From: Lutraria lutraria
Taxonomy: Eukaryota; Mollusca; Bivalvia; Venerida; Mactridae
Assembly (NCBI GenBank): GCA_964023205.1
Contig: OZ026847.1
Span: forward strand, 10,664,599 to 10,728,598
Length of the DNA: 64,000 bases
Direction of reading: 5' to 3'
Position numbers and translations under genes: made by a program. The notes below the pieces were generated by a model. It worked only from the letters and a program-made list of their open reading frames with translations. It was not told the DNA's origin and did not search any database. This document shows, piece by piece, positions 51,113 to 64,000 of the stretch (position 1 is its first letter; each line of letters opens with the position of its first letter).

Positions 51113-52136
51113 AACAAGAGGGCCATGATGGCCCTGTAAATGCTCACCAGGAAAAAAGGTCATTTGGAGACGAACATTGTTAAAATATTTCTACACGAGT
51201 CCAAGTAAAATCAAGTGACCCTAAGGTCAGGGCCAATTTTTACCCAAGGGCCATAATATGAACAAATTTGGAAGAGGTCTGCTAGACAATACTACATACA
51301 AAATATCTTAACTCTAGGCCTTGTCGTTTCGGAGAAGATTTTTTAAATGTTCCTATATAAGTCTATGTAAATCAAGTGACCCCCGGGGCGGGGCCAATTT
51401 TGACCCTAGTGCAATAAATTTGAACAAACTTGGTAAAGGTCCACTAGAAAATGCTACATACCAAATATCTTAGCTCTAGGCCTTGTGGTTTAGGATAAGA
51501 AGATTTTTCAAATTTTCCTATATAAAATAGAATAAACTTCAGGGCAGGGCCAATTTTGACCTCGGGGCCATAATTTGAACAAACTTGGTAGGGGTCCATT
51601 AAACAATGCCACATACAAAATATCTAAGCTCTAGGCCTTGCGATTTCGGAGAAGAAGATTTTTTAAATTTTCCTATACAAGTCTATATAAATCAAGTGAC
51701 CCCCGGGGCGGTGCCAATTTTGACCCTAGGGCAATTGTTTGAGCAAACTTGGTAGAGGTCCACTAGACAATGCTATATGCCAAATATCTTAGCTCTACGC
51801 CATGCGGTTTCGGAGAAGAAGATTTTTTTAATTTTCCTATTATAAGTCTATATGAATCAAGTGACCCACGGGGCGGGGCCAATTTTGACCCTAGGGCAAT
51901 AATTTGAACAAACTTGGTAGAGGTCCACTAGACAATGCTCTAGCCAAATATCTTGGCTCTAGGCCTTGTGGTTTCGGAGAAGAAGATTTTTCAAAATTTC
52001 CTATATAAAATAGAATAAACCCCAGTACAGGGCCAATTTTTACCCCGGGGCCTTAATTGGAACAAACTTGATAGAGGTCCACTAGACAATGCCACATACA
52101 AAATATCTAAGCTCTAGGCCTTGCGGTTTCGGAGCT
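51113..52136. mobile_element. dispersed element with about six ~160-bp internal tandem units
   Basis: Starts aacaagagggccatgatggc. The recurring phrase gggccaattttgacc occurs near 51229, 51391, 51549, 51713, 51878 and 52032. Each copy is followed by 'tttgaacaaacttggtagag', 'ccactagacaatgc', 'aaatatcttagctctaggcc' and 'ttgcggtttcggagaag'. I recall this start and these units as very common in bivalve genomes, perhaps Helitron-derived. No coding capacity. Confidence 0.85.
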
Positions 52137-54060
52137 TCTGGTAAGCTAAAAACGACAAACCAGCGACACTTATTTACAAAACTACGCAGTACTTAATAAG
52201 CCTTTCCTACAGCATTCATGAAAAGTACAACTAACTCCATTACTGGAAATACTTGGAAACAAAGCCAAACTTTCTGCGCCAGGATTTGGTGTAAGTCGAT
52301 TAACTTGGTCCTTTTTATGGATTTCGGAAATCCCGATGCTATAGGAAGTATTTGATATTTTAGCATTCTAGAAATTAAGCAAATGGACGTAATGTGAAGT
52401 GGTGTGAAAGCGAAAGCCTTCTTTTTGTACTCAGAAAAGCGGGTCAATGAAAGACATTGCTCTTGCTGATAAAGAAGAAATTATTGAAAAGGCTACTCTT
52501 TTCTTTAGTGCATTTAGTTAAGACTTAAAACTGTGCATTTTTATCGATGTGCCTTTTTATTGCACAATATATAATAAGCTATATTATTGATAATTGTATC
52601 TAGCCAATCTCATACATGTTTTAGTTCAATTTGAAAAGTGTCTATATTGATTTAGATTGGTTCAAACTAACATCAATACGATGCAGTTAAGTACAACATT
52701 ATAAGAGCAGTTACATAATTATATATATACCAGACGCCCAAAATGCAGACATTCAAAGGTAGTCCAACAGGTTTTTATGTTTCTGTACGTTAGGTGAATT
52801 TGGGTTCCAGTAGCATTTTGGGAAAGATAAGATTTCTTGTATATGTATATGTTCTAAGAGCCCTTTCTTATCCCACCCTACTTGCACAAGAATGTAATTG
52901 CAAAGATATAAACATTAACTACGACTGAAGCTTTTAGATGTGAAACTACCACCAACTTTATCTTAGGAATACATGCCATACATTTATTCTAACCAATATG
53001 TTTGGAAATGTGTGTCAGCTTTCAAGATAATTGTTTGAAATATGCATCATTTGTGTCGTGTGCCATTGAATTACTTTCTTTGCTTTTATATATCAATCAT
53101 ACGATTTAAATCCATCAAGCCATGGTTAAAACATGGTCAATCCTCGTCATTGGCAAGAAAGGGTCTTAGTCGGAGCATATAACAGCTTAAGAGTACACGA
53201 TTCTTCACTTAGTCCGTGTTCACTGTAACTTAAGATTTTTCTGTATCCTGTACCGGAGAAAGGACGGGTGTGAAGTGTCGAAATCTCTAAGAATGTATAG
53301 AGAATATTTAATGCACTAAACAGATCAACCATTCTTCTAGAATCGTTACAACCACCATCCACTTGAATCATATCAACAAACCACCAAAATGAATGGTGCA
53401 GTTATTAACCTTTCACGGCTTCTAAACAGCAAATGTCTGTGAACGTAGTGAGATAGTCAGAAAGACAGCGTGAAATGAAATCAAGAAACAGAAGTAGACC
53501 TAGTCCAGTGTTGTGTCGTTGAGTTCGTTTTCATTTTTTATAAAATTGAATGACTTATTGTATAGTTCATTCCATTCGAAAATCTAATAGAACACAAAAC
53601 AGCCTAGTTGTTCAACCATCTAGAATATCCGTGCTATTGAGCAACGGCCGCATTTATTCTCTTCAGGGCGATTAATTGCAAAGAGCACTTAGCCGTTTAT
53701 GCGTCTTGGCACATCAAGAAAACAATCTCACATTCAGACGATAGCGTGAAAAACAACGTAGTTGGTAATAATACTAAAATGATGACCGCGGATGGATTTA
53801 ACTGGTTGTCCGATGTAAATAAAATAGAGACAAAGGAGATACTCTTCGGTCAAAAGTACAAGACTATGACATATGAAAACAATTCCAGAGTGAACTATGA
53901 ATATTCTGATTTGTTCTGCGATTTGTAAGCCAATGATTCTAACACCACAAGTAAAAACATTGACAACGCTATCGTCATAAGAGCTGCAAATACTGCTCAA
54001 TGGTCTGTCTTTTTGATGTAACATGCTTGCATTTTTGTGGACAGTATTTGTTTTTTACCT
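52137..54060. other. intergenic DNA
   Basis: Short open frames on both strands, none with a motif. Confidence 0.4.
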
Positions 54061-54590
54061 AGTGTATGTATTTGTGAATGTAGCAATTTGCTTCAATGAC
54101 TTTTTATGTCATCACTTATGTGCGACAAACTTTAGCTATGTTTTCATCCTGCTTATCCAAATAGTTTAAGTATGTTGTATTACATTTTCTTGCTCTGTGG
54201 TGTCCGTTATGGATTACTATTATTTTTTGTGAAGTTTAGCAATCTTATTTTCTTAACATATATTGTGGCTTGTTAATCTAATGTTAAGACTAGTATATGT
54301 TGCATATTTTAACTGTTTTTTTATTTGTCTATTTCTGTGGTATGCATTTATGTAAAGTCTGTTTTTAACTGCTACTACTAAGCCTATTTAACTTGGAACT
54401 TGCTCTATGATAATTATGTGAGACATGATGACTTTGATTTGATTTGTTATACAATGACATTGTACTGATTAATATTGTTTTTATCTGTATCTTCATCAAA
54501 CTCATATATGTGTCGGTCACTAGCTGTTCATAGCTAGTGTTTAAAACAAGTATCTTCTTTTTCCGACAATAAATAAAGTTTGAACTTGAA
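54061..54590 (+). mobile_element. possible LINE 3' untranslated tail
   Basis: T-rich plus strand ending 'caataaataaagtttgaact tgaa', a 3' end typical of many animal LINE copies. No reverse transcriptase precedes it, so it would be a 5'-truncated insertion. Weak evidence. Confidence 0.3.
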
Positions 54591-56036
54591 GTTGTAAAGT
54601 ACAATATGATACTACAAAAATAGCCGTTGATCTTGTTTTCGAGGAAATATTGAGTTTCATTGGATTTCGCCATTGATTATTCAGAAATATTTCGTAATAT
54701 TTTACAACTATTGTACTGACACAACGGTAAGGCGATTCAACTTGCGCCATAATTCTTCCAGATGCACGTGCATATATTGCTTTTGCTAAGCAGTTTTCGT
54801 CGTAGTAGACACGAACAAATCGATACCACGCATTCAGTGTTTTAACAGTACCATTTAGCAAACTTCGTGTATCTGATGCGTAGTAGAAATACACTTTATG
54901 TATAAGGTTAGTTTAAAACTATAGTTCTTTAGAATGGAACAATAAATGTTCATGAAGATCTGACACTTTAATCAATTAAACATGTAAAAAGGAAATGTAT
55001 GGAGTCGCAAATGAATATCTACGTAAACACTATTGAACCAATTATACAAGCGCTAGAATATATTGCTGATATCCAAACAAGTACGAGTGTCTACACTGTA
55101 TAGTTAAGAGACAGATTACAGTCTCTAGGAGGGTAACGGAGCCAATTGTCTAACCGTCCGTCGTATACAACTTAATTTTAGAAAAAAAAAAAAAAATTGT
55201 CCTCAATATGTTTTACAATACTTACAATCAAAATACCAAAATAAATCGAATTCTTAAGTATTCAAAGTAAATGTTGAGTTGAACGTATCAAAAGTCCCCA
55301 TGGGATACAAGATTGGCGATTAGAAATTAGACTCATTGTACATAATTATTATAGTGGTCATGCATTCAATATTCGTATAAGAATATTCCCATACAAGTAT
55401 TTCGAGATGTTCATGCGCGTAAAATGTTTTCTGAAATTCACCAAGGAAACGATAATTTCCCCACAAACTCTTGCTTTGATTCGCAAACTCTAATCGGTGT
55501 ATTCTGAAAAGCATTGGAATCATTTGAACTTTAAGCTAAACTTTTGAAAATAAAATCGACAACTCTTAATTAGATCGCTTCTCTAAATCACACATATTGT
55601 ATGGTATTTAGAGAACTTATTCTTGTAGATGGTTAGGCCAATAGGGTCTATGATAAATATGACAAAATACGATCTGTAACCTTACGTCTCATATATGTCA
55701 ACTAGAGAAATAAGTAATGTTTTACAAGTGCCATGTACATACCATAATGCCGGTGTTGAATGTCCGGATAATACAATAACTAGAATAAATGATGTATATA
55801 TCCCGAACACATAGGCGGTCAACAGTCATCCACAGATCCAATATTTCATCAGTCTGTGAATCTTCTTCGACTGTCTCCTTTATCAGATGATATTGTTTGT
55901 TTGTGTGGGTCATTGGCTCATAAATATTCCATTAATAATACGTTTCTTGAAGGAAATACTTGAACTGATTAGATTGGACATTGAGGAAGTGGTAATGGCT
56001 TACAGTTCATTAGTACTGGATTTATCTATCCATGTA
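54591..56036. other. intergenic DNA
   Basis: A minus-strand frame at 54541-54894 (including SGRIMAQVESPYRCVSTIVV) has more balanced codon use than its surroundings. It lacks splice sites that work and I do not recognise it. Otherwise nothing. Confidence 0.35.
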
Positions 56037-56513
56037 ACAAGAGGGTCCAGTGGCCCTTGGAAGTTCACCTAAGAAACATGTTGTGGCAACATCACTTACG
56101 AATTCGATTTAAATTTGTGCTGCAGTAAATAAAAAAATGGAAAATACTAGTAGACCCTGTGCTTCATAAACATGTTCCTATATAAGTCTATGTAAAACAT
56201 GTGACCTCTGCAGCGGTGCCAATAATGACCACATGCACATTGTTTTAGCAACTTCGTAAGGTGGTCTCTAGATGTTTGCTCCATGCCAAAATAATATCTA
56301 AGCTCTAAACCTTGCGCTTTCAGACAAGGATATCTTTTATAGTTTTCAATATAAATCTCTATAAAAAAGGTTTTCCTTTTGGTTGCCATAGAAACCAGAG
56401 TTCAGCATGAACTGAGATTATTTTAGCAACTTTCATAAATGACCACACAAATATCTTTTCTTTACGCAGTCGTTCCAGATGAGAAGTCGTTTGAAAAGTG
56501 TGGACGGACGGAC
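56037..56513. mobile_element. second, degenerate copy of the 51113 element
   Basis: Begins aacaagagggtccagtggcc, keeps 'cctatataagtctatgtaaa', 'atatctaagctctaaacctt' and 'gcgctttcagacaagga'. It ends in a 'ggacggac' run, the usual 3' edge of the family. Only one or two internal units remain. Confidence 0.7.
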
Positions 56514-58810
56514 AAAATAGCATACAAACACCTAAAAAACATTCATATATGTTACACGGTTCTACAATAACATCTCCATATAAGGCCATCATTGCGTCAA
56601 ACAAATTACCCTTATCATTGAAATGCTCTTTAAAAGTTACAAAATGTTACAAAAATGGTCAATCGCTCAGACTTTTTTTTTGTAATTATATAAATGTATA
56701 TCAATTTTGTCTTATAATGGAAATGGTCCCTTTGTGAAGTTAGATATATTTCACTGCACCAGACCACCAGCTGTTAGTTGTTACTTTTACGAATTTTACG
56801 AATTAAACCCGTACAAAACATAAAAATCTTTGACAGCACTTATTTCTCAAGGGGGTTCAATGTCTGTTACCTTCTTCTTTCTATTCACAAACTGTGATAC
56901 TGTTTGACACATAGAACACGCTACCAGCATGTCTTTGCTAACCAGTTAGTGGCGAAGCAGACAAAAAAGTATTATGATGTTCATTTTAACCGTATTTCAT
57001 TTTCTTGTAATCTGTTAAACGCAGACAAGAAAATAATCATAGAAAAAAACACAAAATCTCACCTTCCCCAATATCTTTCTACCTTTCCAAAAACCCTTCC
57101 AGCGCATAAATACAGAATTATACAACCTAACACATTCTCCTGCAGGGTACCAACTTGGAGAAGACTGTAGCTTGCATAAAGGGTGTTTAATTCGTTTTTA
57201 ACTCATATCTGTGACGTGGAACCACACTTGTCAGTTTTTTAAAGCCTGGATGGTGCAATAACTGAAAGAAGAGTTAACGGCCTATACCGAAGAGTCCATT
57301 ATGTGCTTTCAAAAGATCCAGGTCTTGTCTACTTTCCTGTTTGACTGTTCTAAAACGATTAATTCAGTTCAAATGGAAGAGGCTCGCTGAAGGAAAGAAA
57401 ACCTCATCAGAGAACAAAACGATGTTTATGACTGTGACAATATCTATTCGCCATGAAATATTCACGAGCCAATATCATCCAGCAGACATCGGATGTGTGA
57501 AATGTTATTAAGGGAAAACCAAACAAGATTAAAGTATGTCACTTTTACAGGCTTTTCGAGTCAGTGGTTCATTACATTTGAAGTCATTTATCATTCAGAA
57601 AAGATTGTGTGTTCATTGCGAAATACAAGATCTATTCTTACAGCAAAGCTAAAGGGTCTGGTTAAAAAAACAGTTATCGTAAGCAACAGTATCAAGAGGT
57701 CATGCTTTAAAAAAAAAACATTCCAGGTCTAGGTAAAGTTAGAAAGGTCGAACTGTTTCTAGTGGTGAGGGAAAATGGAGACCAGTGACAGATGGTTTTT
57801 TGAAAGTAAAGAACATTTAGAACTACAGTTTTTCATTGGTTTCAAACATGTAATTTCAATCTACCAGGCAATACTTTCAAGCAGAAAAAAACTCACTTAA
57901 AGATCGTTCCAACTTTAGGATAATGACACTATAAGGGCCAATAAATCTATGACGGGCTTTCAATAACTAAACTATATATCAGCACGTTAACCCGCTTGAG
58001 CAACTTTATGTGCCCCAGTATCAAGGTTTTACTGTGTAATACATCTATCAAAGGTCTTCGTTTTTTTATATCATGATGGATCTGAAAAAGTATCTATATC
58101 AATGTTGAACGTCCTTATGAAAACGTATCTTTATTTCATTCATTTATATATACTTACCCAGTCCTCCGAAATTACTCCCAACCTTTCTACACAAATATTC
58201 GGATTACTGGTGGGGGGACGAATAAATCATAAATTAAGATACATGTTTTCAACAAATTCGTGGCAGATAATATGTGGTTCTACATGGGTTTTAAACTCAG
58301 GAACCCGAGAAACGCATACATAATTAACTAATATGTACGGCCAACGTGTCAAGCACAATTATCTACTAGTATATTTCTTTGAATATCAGTTTAAATCATA
58401 GTTAATAGGCATTTGCTTAGAGTCTACTAGTGACATCTGGCGATCCGTATATAACTGACATATTGTTGAAAAGGGGCATCCACTGGAAAGAAAACCTAAT
58501 TTTAAATTGGTTTAAAGTATATGTCAATGACCAAACACAACTCTACAGTGAACAAACTTGATACTTAGGATACTGGAATATGTATTTTTATATAATGGAT
58601 ACAGGAACAATACGAAATTGATCTATGTTGTTTGAAAAGTCAAATTTATTTGTCAAAAATATCATTAGATGCCAAGGATGTTTTGTATTAAATTTTGTAT
58701 TTTGTATTCAATTCTAACAATACTTTCTTCATATTCGTCATATCCAACATACTTTACAACATGTTTGTTCATGTATGTATGAGTGAATTACTGATTTAAT
58801 TACTTAATAA
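56514..58810. other. intergenic DNA
   Basis: Frames at 56904-57170 and 57493-57732 show no domain. Nothing recognised. Confidence 0.4.
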
Positions 58811-59123
58811 TGGTGTGATCAGTGATCTAGTGGACTACAGAAAGAAAGAAGGTGAGTTCGAGTCTCGATTACGCCTTTCGAATTTCATAGGTACGCTTTT
58901 CAGTGTCCCCGTCCAAACTTCCGACAAGTATTGTGACTAGAAAATCACAGGAAGAATGGAAGAGCGTGTATCGATGCTTTACAACAGGCAACACTATTCG
59001 AAAAGAGTAGGAAAATAAACGTCCGGTTCTCTTATTGTGTCTTATCTCCCCATCCGTCTAGGGCGGCTTTGGAATTACCATAGCTACTGGATGGGTCGTT
59101 GAACAACATATGAATTAATAAGT
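58811..59123 (+). mobile_element. SINE family A, copy 5
   Basis: 'gatcagtgatctagtggact' head and 'gagttcgagtctcg' B-box-like. Then 'gaaaatcacaggaag', 'gtgtatcgatgctttacaa', 'gaaaagagtaggaa', 'ggcggctttggaattaccat', 'agctactggatgggtcgttg' and tail 'aacaacatatgaattaa'. Confidence 0.78.
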
Positions 59124-59910
59124 TACTTAATGAGTTACGATTACGTTCTGAGTCTCCTAATACCGTAGCAATAACACATTTGTTAGTACAATTATGACTG
59201 TGTGAGCGATGTTTTCGTTATGAAACCCAATACCAGTTTATTTCTATTGTTTTAACAAATAAAAATCATCTCCAATCGATTTTGTATTTGTTGACGATGA
59301 AAGTACACGAATCGTACTCCAAATGATAATTGATTTGTCGTTTACAGTTCTTTTGATAAACAAACAAACGTTTATTTTTGCTTCACTAAACACTTCTATT
59401 TGGCATTGGTTCGGTGACAGACAAATCAATGTATGTAAAACAGAATAATAAAATTAAGGAACACGATTAATGCCCCCAATAATGGATTTGCATTTATACC
59501 AGATGAAGTACATAATACGCTTGTTGATTCGATAAACATTCCAAATCAATTAAAACAAGGCGAAGAACTAATAAATTAGAAACATGTGCAAACATTAAAG
59601 CGTCACATGAGACTGTTAAGTAGGAAATTGGTAATAATTTAGAAAACGATTATTAACGGATCCCATGCGGATTTATCAGTATTGCATCCACCAACGGTAT
59701 CTCATGACAAGTAATTCATAAAACAAATAAATGAATGAATGAGGTATAGTTTTTTATATAGTCATAATTTCGTTAATAAAATCATTGAAAAAAGGGACAA
59801 GATCTGGATCTGGACAAATGTTCAACCATAGTTTGAAATTAGCCACTCAGGAAGATTTTACTGACAGTGTGTGTATTGTCATGGTAGTGACTACACATTA
59901 AAGAAACGCT
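59124..59910. other. intergenic DNA
   Basis: AT-rich, nothing recognised. Confidence 0.4.
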
Positions 59911-60098
59911 CATTAAGTCATATAGATTGTGAATATATAATAAAAACACATAAACTCATATAGACTGTGCCTAATTAATGGTAACACATCAACTCACGGA
60001 TATCGTGACTATAATGAAAAAAAAATACAACACATAAATTCATAGAAACTATTACTACATGATGAAAACGCATTAACTCATACATGTTGTGACTTACC
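59911..60098. repeat. degenerate tandem repeat, about 38 bp, five units
   Basis: Units start at 59911, 59949, 59987, 60033 and 60071. Each opens with 'catAAaCTCATa' and is followed by 'tagactgtga' and 'taatgaaaaca' variants. The third unit is 46 bp because of an A-run insertion. Confidence 0.65.
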
Positions 60099-63000
60099 TA
60101 ACTCAATATTTGGCCGCTAAACAACAAACATCTCATTTTAATACTCGAAAGTGACATACATGTATATTCAAACACGAGTCAACGCTACAGGTTTTGTAGC
60201 CACCTTTCGTGCAAACAGTGTGCATTTGTGTTCAGAACAGGGCAACCCGCTAGGATCATAATTTCTATCGTTGTAGCGTATCATCTCTGCCTTAATACTT
60301 AAAAAGTGTTTCACACATTCGCAGCACTACTAGTATACAAAAACTAATATTGTTATTATAATAGTGGACATGACCCATCAAGTGACACATCGTTTGTTTC
60401 ATTGACCTCTGGAGCAAAAGGGGATCATTTGTTCTCTTTGGCCTCTGCAGCAAAAGGGAGCTGCAATAACGATATACGTTACAACATACACGAATGAGGT
60501 TATGGTACAAACTCAATTCGCAAAATCATTGCCTACCAACTGGGTAAAGGTATGTCTAAAATAAATTATATGTTTGAATGCATACGATTGTCCCAGCGAA
60601 CTTTATCACAATCACAAACATAATGTGTATTTATACATCTTTAAAACACACTTTGATTTATGTCTTCATGGTGTCAGTCGATTCCTACAAAAGGAATGCA
60701 TAATCAGCGAAATATCATTCCGTGGGATTATCATGACAATATGAACTGTACACGTTTTCTTTTCAGAACAATTGTCCAATTGAAATCAGGTTTCAAGATG
60801 GCACAAGGTCGTGTCATATTGTTTTCATAAACTAGGATTTTTCTTCCATTTAACTCATTGCAATAGGTTGAATCATGCAATGTTTGTTTGCTGGTTATTA
60901 TTTGGTAATGTTAGTGGTGATCATGATGAAACACAATTGTCCCTTGAAGGTATCAATCCTTCATTGTCTCGAGTGGAGTACATGTATACATCAAAAACAG
61001 AAAATATACAAACGAATGGAACATTGTAAATACCCGCACCTACAAATAAGCAGTGGGTAAATTTGACAACTGACACCGAATGAGACAATACGTCTGTTTA
61101 TCGCATTGCGACTGCGTTTTCCGAAACAACTTTCGTTACCGGAGTTAATGTTAGAAAGTGATGGAGTGTTCCTCTTATGTATAAGCATATAGTGACAATG
61201 AAGACGAATACCCTTGTGTGTCAAATAATTTTCATGTTGTTCAGTCTCTCCAATATTCCCTGATTTGCACAATTCACCATTAAATATTCACGATACGATA
61301 TCATCCCGAGGACAACTGATATATATATATAATGTAATTACTATTGACCAAAATGAAAAATGAAGATGTTGCTTTTGATATATAGGCAATCATATATATT
61401 ACTTGTAGTTGGGTAACAGTTGGACCAATTGTCGAAGCCAAACAATGATTTGTTTTCAAGATTTGAACTTCGGAAAAATACCATAGGCGTACACTTTGAT
61501 AGAATCAGAGACCTTACGTGAACCATCTGGACAAACTTCCTCAGATATCATCGTGTTCTTGATGAATCACATCTTGACCACACTGTCTCCCTTGATGAGC
61601 CATTATTTACATTACATAAGCTGTAATATGCTGTTGGGTATTGAGTACTGATATTCATCTTGAACGCTCTTTCGCACTATGATTGTAATTCTTTTCAAAG
61701 CGTGAAGGTTTTGCACACGGAATTGTTTTTGAATCTGGATGATGCAGTCAGCGAGAGTCTAGTATTTCATTTTTTAAGTAACAAGTTTGTCTCATTTTTT
61801 TTTGTTGAAGGATAGTGACAAAGACAACCTTAAGATATGTGCACCAAACATTATTTGGAATTTACTTGTACTTGACTTTATTGTTTAATGCGATCATTGC
61901 GTTGTGGTTTGTTGTGAAACAACAAATACTGGAGTATATCACGCACACTACAGGGAATTTCTGAACATTAAGTCTCTCCACAAAAAGCAAATACATGTTA
62001 TAGCATATGAATATGCATTCTTTGTCATGTAATACTTTATCGACTTCTCATAGATCAAGGCAATTTAGATTTCCATGTTGATGTTCACTTTTGTAGGCGG
62101 TTTTAGTGCTTTATCATGCAGACCTAAAACTTATCTTTCATTGTCGAAAAATAAATTTCGATTCAGTGTGAATTCTTCAACAGGGACCCGTAGGATTTTC
62201 AAGAAAGGGACCGGTTAGTTTCTTAAAAAATGAAACAGTTCATTTCTTGAATATCGATAATTTCTGTTCCTTTACTAGGGACAAGTTTGGCTTGTAAGAA
62301 CATGGAACAATTTTGGTTTCCAACAAAGCTGTTGACTTAATGTCTAGCTAATGAATCATGTTTTTTTCCAACATGGGAAACAAAGTAGCCTCTAAGATAG
62401 AAACCGATGCAATGTCTGACATACAATGTGGTTGATATATTTGACAAATAGATATTACCAGTTTGATTTAAAGCACAGTGAAATGTTTGCTTTCTACAGG
62501 GACCGAGGTAATGCCGATTCCTTTACAAACCACTTTGATTTTAAGCATAAGGAAAAGTTTAGTACAATAGGGTCATGTTAGGTCTTTAACATAGACACAT
62601 TATATTGAGAGGCATTGAGGCAATAAAGTTAGACCAACTTATATTGACGAAGAAGAGAAAAATGATAATGCTTTTACTGATATGGCTTTTCGCTTATATT
62701 ACCAATTTGGACTTTCTTCTATGATACTTAAGTGTTCTATAGCCTTTACACACGCAAGGTTCTTTCCATAACGGAAAATCCTCCCAATATCATTTGTCTG
62801 AGTAAAAGTTGTGACCTTCATCCACTACTATCTTTTTATTATCCAGACGATTAACTTCTTCAGCCTTGCATACAATCCAGTTCAAATATCTATATATGAG
62901 AAGTCCCAAAGAGTCCGCAAAATAGCTGCAGAGGAGAAAAAACAAACCAATGATCATATCTAGGGTAGTTAATACTTGACAATAGCTACCTCTCAATTGC

Positions 63001-63636
63001 AAATGGATTAATCAATACCCACTTTACCATTTCTGCCAGGAACATATTTACAGAGTAGAATTTACCAAAGTAGTAATGGAAATCGTTATGTTTCCGTTTG
63101 TTTGGAGAGCTTTACGCTCACTTCCTGTCCTCTGTTTTGTTGTAAGTGGCCGGCTTCCTTCCGGTTTGCGCCACAGTGAATATGACGTTTCATTGTGGAT
63201 AGGCGTATTTAAATTCTGTTTTTGATATGAACAACGGTAATTACATCGTGCCAAATCTGTTTGCTGATATTAATGCTACATCGATTGAATGAGTAATTAA
63301 TATTTTCAAAAGAGAGATGACATGTCTTGGAAAACAATACTCAACTTACGAATGATCTGAAATAACCATTTTGCTAGATTATTCCGGATTAGGAGACTAC
63401 GAAATTGTGAAGCTATTAATCAATTGACTGGCGTTTATGTTCATTATAAATGAACAACATAACTGATTAGTAACGTAGTAAGAGTTCAAATAGCCGCTGG
63501 TACTGTTCAGATAAGTTTTACATGTGAGGGAGCTGTCCACCAAAGTTTGATGGCACCACATGTATCCTGGCGTACGCCTGGAGTCTTCGTCCGTCGTTAG
63601 AGCTGTAAATGTTACCAAATAAGTGAAATAACGCAT
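60099..63636. other. intergenic DNA
   Basis: No gene supported. Open frames at 60811-61060 and 60991-61272 overlap on opposite strands without motifs. A short TA run is at 61319-61331. Confidence 0.4.
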
Positions 63637-63866
63637 GTTTGTGAAGTTGGCGGCATAGGGTCCTGGCGGCGTGAAGTTGGCGGCCTAGCGGTCTGGCGGC
63701 GTGAAGTTGGCGGCCTAGCGGCCTATGATATAAACATCCAATCACCCATAAATGTATCATAATCACGTTCTACATGCATTAGAAACTATTTTTGAAGGAA
63801 AAAGTCGCAAAATTTCACTTCATCATAGTTACGCCGCCAGGCCGCTAAGCCGCCAACTTCACAAAC
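63637..63866. repeat. GC-rich inverted repeat with internal 30-bp tandem units
   Basis: Left side 63641-63724 holds nearly three 30-bp units, gtgaagttggcggcctagcg then gtctggcggc. The 36-bp left arm 63637-63672 is inverted at 63831-63866 with a few mismatches. A 158-bp AT-rich loop lies between. Its GC content is far above the surroundings. Confidence 0.8.
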
Positions 63867-64000
63867 ATAAATATCAATGGCTGTTCGGTGGACGTTAAGA
63901 CCCGGTACTTACTGACATTGTCATTACTTACACTGTCGATTCTTTGGTGTACTGATGTATGATATCAGCTTCAACATCTATATGATACGTTATGTTTGTA

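Noticed and set aside
54541..54894. 117-codon minus-strand frame as an exon
   Set aside because: No recognised family, an in-frame stop just upstream and no clear acceptor or donor; kept only as a note.
57380..57410. hammerhead on the minus strand ('ctgatgag')
   Set aside because: Downstream sequence lacks a paired stem II followed by GAAA.

Overview
This is an AT-rich (roughly two-thirds A+T), gene-poor stretch of animal nuclear DNA. Introns with GT/AG sites, AATAAA-type signals, tRNA-derived SINEs, MITEs, minisatellites and dispersed arrays of the 'aacaagagggcc' type point to a lophotrochozoan, most likely a bivalve mollusc. That assignment rests on recollection of repeat families and was not checked by a search.

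Only two real genes are visible. At 2325-4806 (+) lies a complete two-exon vanin/biotinidase-type amidohydrolase of the nitrilase superfamily. It predicts 498 residues with a signal peptide, an intact Glu-Lys-Cys triad and no GPI tail. At 21400-23635 (-) is the large first coding exon of a membrane protein: about 700 low-complexity, Ser/Arg/Lys-rich residues lead into one transmembrane segment with a PMP22/claudin-like 'STQW' end. It stops at a clear phase-1 splice donor, and its later exons were not found.

The most interesting region is 7143-10633. It is a 3.5-kb segment with inverted ends of about 120 bp and inward-facing subterminal arrays of the hexamer CGTTAC (left) and GTAACG (right). 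It contains a decayed minus-strand coding sequence of a multi-copy uncharacterised family (9032-9741). It also contains, at 8281-8346 (-), a sequence with the complete conserved core of a type I hammerhead ribozyme, including a one-base-pair stem III capped by a self-complementary CCGG.

The rest is intergenic DNA and repeats. There are five copies of a tRNA-derived SINE (11125, 13181, 35505, 49795, 58811) and two other SINE families (14888, 26281). A TA-flanked MITE with TACAGTCAAACCTGT-like ends occurs five times (973, 2814, 17868, 20064, 27210), and a second MITE has perfect 16-bp ends (10674). A hAT-like element with an 8-bp target duplication lies at 47568-47998 and a TTAA-type element at 43908-44372. 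A 51-bp minisatellite of about 28 units (18602-20050) sits between two oppositely oriented MITE copies. Shorter tandem arrays occur at 36463, 43581, 51113 and 59911, and foldback repeats at 6851, 15620 and 63637. From about 23.8 kb to the end no convincing protein-coding exon is seen.

The two genes show no functional link. Everything else reflects accumulated transposable elements.
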